A stretch of DNA of 64,000 bases, from positions 2,046,001 to 2,110,000 of the forward strand of contig NZ_LR594671.1 of assembly GCF_901827185.1 (NCBI RefSeq), in the 5' to 3' direction. The position numbers and the translations under genes were made by a program. Below are positions 49,518 through 57,438 of this stretch, in pieces; positions within the stretch are counted from its first letter, which is position 1, and every line of letters begins with the position of its first letter. Source of the DNA: Variovorax sp. PBL-E5. Lineage in GTDB: Bacteria; Pseudomonadota; Gammaproteobacteria; Burkholderiales; Burkholderiaceae_C. The notes under the pieces are model-generated. The model was not told the origin of the DNA, ran no database searches, and was given only the letters and a program-made list of their open reading frames with translations.

Positions 49518-49552
49518 AAAGCCGCCCAGGCCATGGCCTGCGGCGGCTTTTT
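49518..49552. terminator. Bidirectional intrinsic terminator
   Basis: Long near-perfect stem: AAAGCCGC and GCGGCTTT outer arms with CAGGCC-AT-GGCCTG inside, A-run on one side and TTTTT on the other. It separates the small protein gene from convergent tesA, 20 bases away. Confidence 0.88.
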
Positions 49553-49571
49553 CGTGGCGCCTGCGACCCCG

Positions 49572-50228
49572 CTATCGGGGCAGCAGCTTGCGCAGCGCCG
49601 GCCAGACGTTGTCCAGCAGGCGCGGCTGCGCGGCGGCGATCGGATGGATGCGGTCGGCCTGGAACAGCGTCGCGGCATCGGGCGCATCCGCCACGCCCGC
49701 GAGCAGGAAGGGCACCAGCGCGGCCTTGGTGGCGGCGGCCACGTCCGCGAAGATCGCACCGAAGCGGCGCGTGTAGTCGCTGCCGTAGTTGGGCGGCACC
49801 TGGATGCCGACGATCAGCACCTGCGCGCCCGCGGCCTGGGCCGTCTTCGTGATCTGCAACAGGTTGTCCTGCGTGCTGGCGAGCGGCAGGCCGCGCAATG
49901 CATCGTTGGCGCCGAGTTCGAGCACCAGTTGCGTGGGCTTGTGCTGCGCAAGCAGGCTGGCCAGCCGCGCGCGCCCGCCGGAGGTGGTATCGCCGCTGAT
50001 GCTGGCGTTGATCACGGTGGCCGCGATCTTCTGCTCCACCAGGCGCTTTTGCAGCAGCGGCACCCAGCCTTCGCCGCGCTTGAGGCCGTATTCGGCCGAC
50101 AGCGAATCGCCGAGCACCAGGATCACGGACGCCTTGCCGGACGCGCTCGCAGCCAGGGCCGAGGCATCGACCCAAGACCCCGCAATGCCGCCCAGCGCGG
50201 CGGTCAAGATAAAGTGGCGTCGATTCAC
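49572..50228 (-). CDS. tesA: GDSL-type multifunctional esterase/thioesterase TesA
   Basis: SGNH hydrolase (acyl-CoA thioesterase I / lysophospholipase L1 / arylesterase). 218 residues: block I VLGDSLSAEYG (Ser42), block III GANDALRG, and DRIHP with the catalytic Asp and His near the end. The N-terminus is MNRRHFILTAALGGIAG: twin arginines directly before a hydrophobic stretch suggest Tat rather than Sec export, unusual for this family. GTG at 50228 is chosen to include this signal. It is divergent from the ybbA-like gene with 16 bases between the starts; tesA/ybbA divergence is also found in E. coli. Confidence 0.9.
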   Translation of the reverse strand: MNRRHFILTAALGGIAGSWVDASALAASASGKASVILVLGDSLSAEYGLKRGEGWVPLLQKRLVEQKIAATVINASISGDTTSGGRARLASLLAQHKPTQLVLELGANDALRGLPLASTQDNLLQITKTAQAAGAQVLIVGIQVPPNYGSDYTRRFGAIFADVAAATKAALVPFLLAGVADAPDAATLFQADRIHPIAAAQPRLLDNVWPALRKLLPR

Positions 50229-50244
50229 CAAGCGAAACCTTTCA

Positions 50245-50976
50245 ATGTCCTCACTCCGACCCGATGGCCGATCCGAAGCAATTGTTGCCGTCGAGCACGT
50301 TTTCAAGTCGGTCACCGACTCTGCCGGCACGCTGGACATTCTGCAGGACATCGATTTCACCCTCGGCACGCGGGAGACTTGCGCCATCGTCGGCGCCTCC
50401 GGCTCGGGCAAGAGCACGCTGCTGTCGATCGTCGCCGGGCTCGACACGCCCACGCGCGGCACGGTGAAACTCGCGGGCGAAGACCTGTTCGCGATCGACG
50501 AGGACGAGCGTGCCGCGCTGCGCGCGCGCAAGGTCGGCTTCGTGTTCCAGAGCTTCCAGCTGCTCGGCAACCTGAGCGCGCTCGAGAACGTGATGCTGCC
50601 GCTCGAGCTGGCCGACCGCAAGGACGCGCGCAAGGCCGCGACCGAGATGCTCGGCCGCGTCGGCCTCGGCCAGCGCCTGGGCCACTACCCCAAGGTGCTC
50701 TCGGGCGGCGAGCAGCAGCGCGTGGCGCTGGCCCGCGCCTTTGTCGTGCAGCCGGCGCTGCTGCTTGCCGACGAGCCCACCGGCAGCCTCGACTTCGCCA
50801 CCGGCGAGCAGGTGATGAAGCTGATGTTCGACCTGAACCGCGAACTCGGCACCACGCTCGTGCTCGTGACGCACGACCGCGGGATTGCCAGCCGCTGCGA
50901 GCGCCGCATCACGATCGATGCAGGCCATGTGAGCCTGGACGAACACGCCGGGGCCGTCCAGGCTGCCGCTCGATAA
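50245..50976 (+). CDS. YbbA/LolD-type ABC transporter ATP-binding protein
   Basis: 243-residue ATPase: Walker A GASGSGKST (about 50-58), Q-loop FVFQSFQLL, signature LSGGEQQRVALARAF, Walker B LLLADEPTGSLD, H-loop VLVTHDRG. By sequence class and by divergence from tesA it corresponds to YbbA, which in E. coli works with the permease YbbP next door. Here no permease gene follows; rlmB starts seven bases later. The membrane partner must be encoded elsewhere or lost. Confidence 0.87.
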   Translation: MSSLRPDGRSEAIVAVEHVFKSVTDSAGTLDILQDIDFTLGTRETCAIVGASGSGKSTLLSIVAGLDTPTRGTVKLAGEDLFAIDEDERAALRARKVGFVFQSFQLLGNLSALENVMLPLELADRKDARKAATEMLGRVGLGQRLGHYPKVLSGGEQQRVALARAFVVQPALLLADEPTGSLDFATGEQVMKLMFDLNRELGTTLVLVTHDRGIASRCERRITIDAGHVSLDEHAGAVQAAAR

Positions 50977-50983
50977 TCCAGGC

Positions 50984-51730
50984 ATGTCTTCTCCCAAAGT
51001 GATCTTCGGCTTTCATGCCGTGGGCGTGCGCATCAAGACCGCGCCGAAATCGGTGATCGAGGTGCTGTTCGATGCCAGCCGGCGCGATGCGCGCATGCGG
51101 CAGTTCGTCGCGCGGGCGCAGGAAGCCGGCGTGCGGCTGGTCGAGGCCGACGGGCTGCGGCTGTCCAAGCTCAGCGGCAGCCATGGGCACCAGGGCGTTG
51201 CCGCGCGCGTCGAGCCGGTTGCGCAGACCCATTCGCTCGACGAATTGCTCGAAGGCCTCGAAGCCGCCGGCACGATGCCGCTGCTGCTGGTGCTCGACGG
51301 CGTCACCGATCCGCACAACCTCGGCGCCTGCCTGCGCGTGGCCGACGGCGCCGGCGCCCATGCGGTGATCGCACCCAAGGACCATGCGGCCGGCATCAAC
51401 GCCACGGTCGCCAAGGTTGCGAGCGGCGCGGCCGAGACGGTGCCTTACTTCATGGTGACCAATCTCGCGCGCACGCTGGGCGAACTCAAGGAACGCAGCA
51501 TCTGGTGCGTGGGCACCAGCGACGACGCACCCGGCACGCTCTACCAGTGCGACCTGAAGCGGCCCCTCGCGCTGGTGCTGGGCGCCGAGGGCGAAGGCAT
51601 GCGGCAGCTCACGCGCAAGACCTGCGATGCGCTGATCAGCATTCCGATGGCGGGCGCGGTCGAGAGCCTCAATGTCTCGGTGGCGAGCGGCGTGTGCCTG
51701 TACGAGGCCATGCGCCAACGCACGGTCTGA
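50984..51730 (+). CDS. rlmB: 23S rRNA (guanosine-2251-2'-O)-methyltransferase
   Basis: SPOUT-class methyltransferase modifying the P-loop of 23S rRNA. 248 residues: N-terminal substrate-binding domain (about 1-80, with FGFHAVGVRIKTAP) and a SpoU domain with the three motifs: LLLVLDGVTDPHNLGACLR, LVLGAEGEGM and IPMAGAVESLNVSVASGVCLYE. ATG at 50984 lies just behind the ATPase gene. It is the last clearly housekeeping gene before the catabolic region. Confidence 0.94.
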   Translation: MSSPKVIFGFHAVGVRIKTAPKSVIEVLFDASRRDARMRQFVARAQEAGVRLVEADGLRLSKLSGSHGHQGVAARVEPVAQTHSLDELLEGLEAAGTMPLLLVLDGVTDPHNLGACLRVADGAGAHAVIAPKDHAAGINATVAKVASGAAETVPYFMVTNLARTLGELKERSIWCVGTSDDAPGTLYQCDLKRPLALVLGAEGEGMRQLTRKTCDALISIPMAGAVESLNVSVASGVCLYEAMRQRTV

Positions 51731-51749
51731 GCACCCGGGCGGCGCGGCC

Positions 51750-52637
51750 TCAGCTGCCGTAGTGTTCGAGCGCCAGCGCGCGCAGCAGCTGCACCGCCAG
51801 CCGGCCGGGCCGCGTCGCCGGCCTGGCTTTCGGCACCGCCAGCACCAGCCGGTTGCGGATGGCCGGCGCGTAGATCGCGGCCGCGTGCAGCGGCTGGTCG
51901 TAGGTCCACAGCCGCAACGCGCTGTTCGGCAGCACCGTGTGCGAGACGCCGCGCGCCACCAGCGACAGCACGGTCTGCACGGAGTCGACCTCGGCCACGA
52001 TCGACAACGGCAGGCCGCGCGGCCGCGTGTAGGTCTCGAGCAGCTGCCGCAGTGCGTTCGGGCCGCTGGGCATCACCAGCGGCAGCGCCGCGACGTCGGC
52101 CAATCGCATGCGGCGCGGCAGCGCCTTGGGGCCGATCAGCACCAGCGGCTCGCGTGCCAGCGTTTCCTCCTGCACCTGCGGCGAGTGCGGCGGATCGAAC
52201 AGCATCGCCATGTCCAGCTTGCCGGCCACCAGCCATTCGCGCAGCCGGATGCTGAGGGCTTCGACCACGCTGATCACGGCATCGGGATAGGCTGCGCGAA
52301 AGCGCTCGATCAGGTCGGCGGTCAGCACGTGGGCCACGCGCGGCGGCAGGCCGATGGTGATGCGACCGCGCGGACTCGCCTGGCGCTCGCGCATGTCGGC
52401 GCGGGCGCGCTCGGCCAGCTCGAAGATGCCGCGCGCATGCGCGAGCAGGGCGTGCCCGGCGTCGGTCGGCTCGGCGCCGCGGCCGGTGCGCACCAGCAGC
52501 GCCTGGCCAACTTCCTGCTCGAGCAGCAGCACCTGCCGGCTCAGCGCCGGCTGTGACATGTGGAGCGCCGCTGCGCCGCGGCTGAAACTGCCGGCCGCGG
52601 CGACGGCGGCGAAATAGTGCAGGCGGGCGAGGTCCAT
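51750..52637 (-). CDS. LysR-type transcriptional regulator
   Basis: 295 residues: winged helix-turn-helix (about 1-62, LHYFAAVAAAGSFSRGAAALHMSQPALSRQ) and a periplasmic-binding-like effector domain (about 90-295). Divergent from the hydrolase-SDR-Bug operon, the classical LysR arrangement, so it probably controls that operon and itself. The effector is presumably the pathway substrate or an intermediate. ATG at 52637. Confidence 0.92.
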   Translation of the reverse strand: MDLARLHYFAAVAAAGSFSRGAAALHMSQPALSRQVLLLEQEVGQALLVRTGRGAEPTDAGHALLAHARGIFELAERARADMRERQASPRGRITIGLPPRVAHVLTADLIERFRAAYPDAVISVVEALSIRLREWLVAGKLDMAMLFDPPHSPQVQEETLAREPLVLIGPKALPRRMRLADVAALPLVMPSGPNALRQLLETYTRPRGLPLSIVAEVDSVQTVLSLVARGVSHTVLPNSALRLWTYDQPLHAAAIYAPAIRNRLVLAVPKARPATRPGRLAVQLLRALALEHYGS

Positions 52638-52748
52638 GGGTCATGCATCTTACGGATAGCTGATATTGGTGAAAAGCAAGGTGACGGCGCGCTTCGCCAC
52701 CGCACAATGAAGCCAGCCCCTCACCTGCGCCATGACACGCGCCATCGC
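52638..52748. promoter_or_regulatory. Divergent regulatory region of the LysR-controlled operon
   Basis: 111 bases between the divergent starts. The A+T-rich core at 52645-52680 contains a T-N11-A arrangement (T52651, A52663) within TTACGGATAGCTGATATTGG, the minimal LysR-type binding pattern. Clear -35/-10 boxes are not assignable. Confidence 0.35.
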
Positions 52749-53612
52749 ATGCAGACCACGCTGACTTACAACCGCCATCCCTCGACGCCCTCGCTGCGCC
52801 TGCCGCCCGACGCCTGCGATGCGCATGTCCATGTGTTCGGGCCGGCCGCGCGTTTTCCGTTCGCACCCGAGCGCGGCAGCACGCCGGCCGATGCACCCAA
52901 GGAGACGCTGTTCGCGCTGCATCGCCAGCTCGGCATCGCGCGTTGCGTGATCGTGCAGTCGCTGGTCCATGGCTTCGACAACCGCGTGGTGGAAGATGCG
53001 ATCGCGGCCGGCGGCGGCCGCTACCTGGGCGTCGCACTGGTTCCGCTCGGCATCGACGATGCGGAACTGGCGCGGCTCGCGGCCGAGGGCTTTCGCGGCG
53101 TGCGCTTCCATTTCATGTCGCGCGGCGGTGGCGCGTCGGGCGTGGAGGATGTCGTCGCCTTCACGCGGCGGCTCGAGCCGCTCGGCATGCACCTTCAGGT
53201 GCACTTCGACGGCGTCCTGATCCACGCGCTGGCCGCGCCGCTCGCGCGCAGCGCGGTGCCGGTGGTGATCGACCACATGGCGCGCGTCGACGCATCGCTC
53301 GGCCCGGACCATGCCGACTTCGCGGCCCTGCATGCGCTGATGAAGAACCCGCTGTTCCGCGTCAAGGTCAGCGGCGTGGACCGCATCTCCGGCGAGCGCA
53401 GCTACGCCGACGGCGTGGCGCTGGCGCGCATCCTGGTGCGCGATTTTCCCGAGCGCTGTTTCTGGGGCACCGACTGGCCGCATCCGAACCATCATCACGT
53501 GCCGGACGATGGCGTGCTGGTCGATCGGCTGGCCGACATCGCGCCCGATGCCGCGCTGCGCGAGCAATTGCTGGTGCGCAATCCGCAAGACTTCTACCGC
53601 TTCGACCAATGA
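52749..53612 (+). CDS. Metal-dependent amidohydrolase of the 2-pyrone-4,6-dicarboxylate lactonase type
   Basis: 287-residue TIM-barrel hydrolase of the COG3618/LigI-like amidohydrolase family. It has the metal-binding DAHVHVFGP (His26, His28), VIDHMARVD with a further His, and the terminal GTDWPHPN with the catalytic Asp. Relatives open lactone rings such as 2-pyrone-4,6-dicarboxylate. No signal peptide. ATG at 52749 gives a compact N-terminus; ATG at 52707 would add 14 residues, and neither has a strong ribosome site. First gene of the operon; its stop overlaps the SDR start (ATGA at 53609). Confidence 0.85.
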   Translation: MQTTLTYNRHPSTPSLRLPPDACDAHVHVFGPAARFPFAPERGSTPADAPKETLFALHRQLGIARCVIVQSLVHGFDNRVVEDAIAAGGGRYLGVALVPLGIDDAELARLAAEGFRGVRFHFMSRGGGASGVEDVVAFTRRLEPLGMHLQVHFDGVLIHALAAPLARSAVPVVIDHMARVDASLGPDHADFAALHALMKNPLFRVKVSGVDRISGERSYADGVALARILVRDFPERCFWGTDWPHPNHHHVPDDGVLVDRLADIAPDAALREQLLVRNPQDFYRFDQ

Positions 53613-54433
53613 GTGCGGCGCTGTTTCAGCCCTCCGCGTGCCGGCTCGACGGCAAGGTCGCGCTCGTCACCGGCGCCGGCTCGGTCGGGCCCGGCTGGGG
53701 CAATGGCCGTGCGATCGCGGTGCGCTTCGCGCAAGAGGGCGCGCAGGTCTTCGGCGTGGACCGCGACAGCGATCGCCTCGCCGAGACCGTGGCGCGCGTG
53801 GCCGAGGCCGGCGGCGTGCTGGCCACTGCGACGTGCGACGTGACGAACAGCGAATCCGTCGCCGCCGTGGTCCAGGCCTGCATCGCACGCTTCGGCCGCA
53901 TCGACGTGCTGGTCAACAACGTCGGCGGCTCGGCCCGCGGCGGCCCGGTGGAGATGTCCGAGGCGGTGTGGGACGCGCAGGTCGACCACAACCTCAAGAG
54001 CGTGTTCCTCAGCTGCAAGCACGTGCTGCCGCACATGGTCGAACAGGGCGGCGGCGCGATCGTCAATCTGGCATCGACTTCCGGCCTGCGCTGGACCGGC
54101 GCGGCACAGATCGCCTATGCGTCGACCAAGGCCGCGGTGATCCAGTTCTCGCGCGTGCTGGCGGTGCAGTACGCAGGGCAGGGCATTCGCGTCAACACCG
54201 TGGTACCGGGTCAGCTGCACACGCCGATGGTCGAGTCGCGCCTGGCCGGCCAGCGCGCCGGCGGCGACGTCGAGGCATTGCTGGCGCAGCGGCAGGCGCG
54301 CATCCCGCTGCCTTTCATGGGCGATGGCCGCGACAGCGCGGCGGCGGCGCTGTTCCTCGCGTCCGACGAGGCGCGCTTCGTGACCGGCACCGAGATCGTG
54401 GTCGATGGCGGAATGTCGGTGCGCTGCGACTGA
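53609..54433 (+). CDS. Short-chain dehydrogenase/reductase (SDR)
   Basis: 274-residue classical SDR: cofactor motif TGAGSVGPGWGNGRA (about 21-35), in which the glycine-rich turn carries a few extra residues, acidic Asp51 in GVDRDS suggesting NAD(H) preference, NNVGG (103-107), catalytic Ser near 157, Tyr170 and Lys174 (YASTK). Coupled by ATGA to the hydrolase. It likely oxidises a hydroxy group on the way to, or made by, the lactonase-type step. The substrate is unknown. Confidence 0.9.
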   Translation: MSAALFQPSACRLDGKVALVTGAGSVGPGWGNGRAIAVRFAQEGAQVFGVDRDSDRLAETVARVAEAGGVLATATCDVTNSESVAAVVQACIARFGRIDVLVNNVGGSARGGPVEMSEAVWDAQVDHNLKSVFLSCKHVLPHMVEQGGGAIVNLASTSGLRWTGAAQIAYASTKAAVIQFSRVLAVQYAGQGIRVNTVVPGQLHTPMVESRLAGQRAGGDVEALLAQRQARIPLPFMGDGRDSAAAALFLASDEARFVTGTEIVVDGGMSVRCD

Positions 54434-54465
54434 ACGCCGAACCAGACAACAACAAGGAGACTTTC

Positions 54466-55452
54466 ATGAACCACCTGGGGCGCCTGCTGCGCCGGATTTC
54501 GCTGGGCCATCTGGCCCTCGCGCTCGCCGCCGCGGCCTGCATGCAGTCGGCGTTCGCGCAGGAAAAGATCACGCGCATCGTGGTCGCGTTTCCGCCCGGC
54601 GGCCCGGTCGACTTCGTGGCGCGCGCATTGAGCGAGCAGCTCGGCAAGGCGCTCGGCCAGCAGGTGATCGTCGAGAACAAGGCCGGCGCCAACGGCGCGA
54701 TCGCGGCCGAGTACGTCTCGCGCGCCGCGCCCGATGCCGAGACGCTCTGGCTCACCAGCGTGGGCGCGGTGGCGATCAATCCCTCGCTCTACGACAAGCT
54801 GGCCTACGACCCGGCAAAGGATCTCACGCCGGTCTCGCTGGTGGTGCGCAATGTCGAGGTGCTGGTGGTGGGCGCCGATGCGCCTTACGCGACCGGCGCC
54901 GAGTTCGTGGCCGCGGCGAAGCGCAGCAAGCAGCCGTTGACGCTGGCTTCGTCCGGAACCGGCAGCGTGCCGCATCTGGCGATGGAGCTGCTGTCGGATG
55001 CCACCGGCACGCCGCTCCTGCACGTGCCGTACAAGGGCGCCGCGCCGGCCATCGCCGACGTGATCGCGGGCCACGTGGACGGCTTCTTCGGCGACATCCC
55101 GGGCCTCATCGGCCTGATCCGCGGCGGCAAGCTCAAGCCCATCGGCCTGGCCGCCGGCAAGCGCCATCCGCTGTTGCCGGACGTGAAGACCTTCGAGGAG
55201 ATGGGCATCCATGGCGTCGATTCGGACAATTGGTATGCGCTGTTCGCCGCCAAGGGCACACCGGCGGCCGCGATCGCGCGCATGAACCAGGCGCTGCGCC
55301 GAACGCTCGAGACGCCGTCGGTGATGAAGCGGCTGTCGGAGTCCGGCGCCGAGCCCGCGCCCTCGTCGCCGGCGGAACTGGCCGCGCTGCTCGCCAAGGA
55401 TTCGGCCAAGTGGTCCGCCGTCGTGCGTGCCAAGAACATCAAGGCGGATTGA
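54466..55452 (+). CDS. Tripartite tricarboxylate transporter (Bug) solute-binding protein
   Basis: 328 residues: signal peptide ending near QSAFAQ (about 32), then the Bug fold with ITRIVVAFPPGGPVDFVAR, VIVENKAGANGAIAAEYV and VPYKGAAPAIADVIAGHVDGFF. Bug proteins bind small carboxylates in the periplasm. The TctA/TctB membrane parts are not present here. It has its own AAGGAG ribosome site and lies 32 bases after the SDR gene; the CMD-like gene follows without a gap. Confidence 0.9.
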   Translation: MNHLGRLLRRISLGHLALALAAAACMQSAFAQEKITRIVVAFPPGGPVDFVARALSEQLGKALGQQVIVENKAGANGAIAAEYVSRAAPDAETLWLTSVGAVAINPSLYDKLAYDPAKDLTPVSLVVRNVEVLVVGADAPYATGAEFVAAAKRSKQPLTLASSGTGSVPHLAMELLSDATGTPLLHVPYKGAAPAIADVIAGHVDGFFGDIPGLIGLIRGGKLKPIGLAAGKRHPLLPDVKTFEEMGIHGVDSDNWYALFAAKGTPAAAIARMNQALRRTLETPSVMKRLSESGAEPAPSSPAELAALLAKDSAKWSAVVRAKNIKAD

Positions 55453-55971
55453 ATGCGCATCGCACCCATCACCCCCGGCAGCCGGCCCGAACTCGCCGCG
55501 CAGGAAGCGCGGATCATGGCCGAGCGCGGCCGCATCTCGCCGCTCTACCAGGTGTTGCTGAACAGCCCGCCGGTGGCGCACGGCTGGGAGCAGATGCTGT
55601 CGGCGGTGCGCAACCGCAACAGCCTGCCCGCGCATCTGCGCGAGCTGGTCATCCTGCGCGTGGCCGTGCTCAATCGGGCCGACTACGAATTCGATGCGCA
55701 TGTGCCGCACGCGCTGGCGGCCGGCGTGCCGCAGGCCACTATCGATGACCTGCGGATGCAGCCGCTGCCGGACGCGATCGCGCTGTCGTGCAACGAGCGG
55801 CTGGCGCTGGAACTCACCGATGCGATGACGCGCGACATCGAGGTGCCCGATGCGCTGTTCGAGCGCGTGCGTACCGCTTTCGATGCACAGGCGCTGGTCG
55901 ACCTGACGGCCACTGTCGCGGCCTACAACATGGTGTCGCGCTTCCTGGTGGCGCTGCACATCGGGCATTGA
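55453..55971 (+). CDS. Carboxymuconolactone decarboxylase-family protein
   Basis: 172-residue all-helical protein of the CMD/AhpD superfamily, with LRELVILRVAVLNRADYEFDAHVPHALAAGV (about 56-86) as the core. The AhpD-type Cys-x-x-Cys is absent, so a redox role is unlikely and a decarboxylase or hydrolase-like role is more fitting. It starts on the base after the Bug gene stop, showing tight cotranscription. Together with the lactonase-type hydrolase it points to breakdown of a lactone or cyclic keto-acid. Confidence 0.87.
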   Translation: MRIAPITPGSRPELAAQEARIMAERGRISPLYQVLLNSPPVAHGWEQMLSAVRNRNSLPAHLRELVILRVAVLNRADYEFDAHVPHALAAGVPQATIDDLRMQPLPDAIALSCNERLALELTDAMTRDIEVPDALFERVRTAFDAQALVDLTATVAAYNMVSRFLVALHIGH

Positions 55972-55973
55972 GC

Positions 55974-56597
55974 ATGCCGACGAATGCCGCGCGGGTCCTG
56001 CTGCGCATCCGCACGGCGCGCGACGCCGAGGCGCGCATGGATGCCGACTGCCGCGCCTTCTGCGATGCCGCGCCGCTGCGGCTGGAGCGTGTTGCATGCG
56101 CTTCGGCATCGGCAATGGCGTATGTTTATCTGCAGCCGATGCAGGAGGTCGCGACCGGCGATCTTCCGGCGTTGGCCGAGGCCTTTGCCCAGCGCTGCGA
56201 TTGGGCCGGCGAGGTGCTGGCTTCGCGGCTCGAACCGGTGTTCGACGTGGCCGGCGCGTCGGTGGCCGAGCCGGCCGCCTTTCACTACGTCGTCGAGATG
56301 GACCCCGAGGCCGGCTGGATGCCTGAGCTCACGCGCTGGTACGACACCGAGCACATGCCGGGCCTGGCGGCCGTGCCGGGCTGCGTCCGTGCACGGCGCT
56401 TCCTCAACCAGGGTCATGGGCCGTTGTCGCTGGCTTGCTATGACCTCGTGTCGGAGGAGACCTTGGGCTCGCCGGCCTGGCTCGCGGTGCGCGCGACCGC
56501 ATGGAGCGACATCGCGCGACCGCATTTCATGAACACGCGCCGCACCATGTTCCGCGTGCCGCCGCACGCGGCCCGGACGGATTCGAGGACAACCTAG
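55974..56597 (+). CDS. DUF4286/EthD-like dimeric alpha-beta barrel protein
   Basis: 207 residues from ATG at 55974, three bases after the CMD stop. The C-terminal half contains WYDTEHMPGLAAVPGCVRARRF (about 120-141), the signature of small EthD/DUF4286 barrel proteins, often accessory to ring-cleavage or hydroxylation pathways. The N-terminal half has a second, weaker barrel-like section (VLLRIRTARDAEARMDADCR). The last gene of the LysR-controlled operon. Function is not known. It overlaps by four bases the end of the opposite-strand small gene. Confidence 0.75.
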   Translation: MPTNAARVLLRIRTARDAEARMDADCRAFCDAAPLRLERVACASASAMAYVYLQPMQEVATGDLPALAEAFAQRCDWAGEVLASRLEPVFDVAGASVAEPAAFHYVVEMDPEAGWMPELTRWYDTEHMPGLAAVPGCVRARRFLNQGHGPLSLACYDLVSEETLGSPAWLAVRATAWSDIARPHFMNTRRTMFRVPPHAARTDSRTT

Positions 56598-56857
56598 AGA
56601 TTGGCGAATCCAGTGTCGCCGGTATGGTCGCGCGCGGCCCAGTCGCCGATCCAGTCCCGGGCCTTGCGCTCCAGCGCATCGCAGGCGCTCGCGACATCCG
56701 GGAAGTGGCCGGACAAGGCGATGCGGCAGCTGTGGACGCCGTCGCGCCACAGGTCGGCATGGCCGGCGAGCTGGCCCTCGCTGGGCTGTGCCGTGAGGCA
56801 GATGCGGATTTCCCAGCCTTCGTGCTCGATCCGCTTGACCTCGTCGTCTTCGTCCAT
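56594..56857 (-). CDS. Small conserved-looking hypothetical protein
   Basis: 87 residues, start ATG at 56857 after GGTTGGAGGAACG, a very good ribosome site. The sequence is acidic at the start (MDEDDEVKRIEHEGWEIRI) and then looks like a compact alpha/beta domain with a DLWRDGVHSCRIALSG strand pair and a helix DVASACDALERKARDWI. No signal or membrane segment, and no family recognised. It ends against the DUF4286-like gene. Confidence 0.65.
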   Translation of the reverse strand: MDEDDEVKRIEHEGWEIRICLTAQPSEGQLAGHADLWRDGVHSCRIALSGHFPDVASACDALERKARDWIGDWAARDHTGDTGFANL

Positions 56858-56958
56858 CGTTCCTCCAACCATGTTTTTCGATGCCCGACGGTCGCGGCGC
56901 GGACATGCTTGGGTCGGATCGTACCGGCAGCCGAATGCCGCCGCCGGAGAAGTGCTAC

Positions 56959-57435
56959 CTACAGCAAGGTGAAGAAGCGCATCACGACCTGCGCGGGACG
57001 CCGCACGCCCGCGCCGACGAACATGCGCTCCCCGATCCAGCGCAGCGAGGGCGACGCCGTCTCGAAGCTCGGGCTGCACCGGAAGTAGATCTGTGCCGGG
57101 TCCACCGGTTTCCCGCGCAGCAGCGCCGCCATGACCTCGGGGGGTGCCGCGCGCACGGCGCGGTTGTGGACATAGATCAGATCGCCGGCATCGGTCTCGA
57201 GGCCATAGCGCGCGTCGAGTTCCGACAGCGTGTCGGATGCGATCAGCTGGAAGTCAGTGCCGCCCGGCAGCACGCGGGCGCGCCATCCGTTCCCGTGCGC
57301 CTGGCCGCCCGTGATGGGGACGAGCCGGCGCAGGCCGCGCGCGCTTTGGCTCAACACCTGCGGCGTGCCGACCTCGACCGTCAGGTCGGCGAAATACGCG
57401 AGAGCAGGTGCGGCGAGAGGGTCGAGCCCCGGCAC
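56959..57435 (-). CDS. DUF3237 (UPF0311) family protein
   Basis: 158-residue beta-barrel-type protein of the DUF3237 family: FADLTVEVGTPQVLSQSARGLRRLVPITGG at the N-terminus, NGWRARVLPGGTDFQLI, and the C-terminal IGERMFVGAGVRRPAQVVMRFFTL. Function is unknown; members often lie with dehydrogenases and aldo/keto reductases. GTG at 57435 is three bases after the aldo/keto reductase stop, showing cotranscription. Confidence 0.85.
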   Translation of the reverse strand: MPGLDPLAAPALAYFADLTVEVGTPQVLSQSARGLRRLVPITGGQAHGNGWRARVLPGGTDFQLIASDTLSELDARYGLETDAGDLIYVHNRAVRAAPPEVMAALLRGKPVDPAQIYFRCSPSFETASPSLRWIGERMFVGAGVRRPAQVVMRFFTLL

Positions 57436-57438
57436 GGC

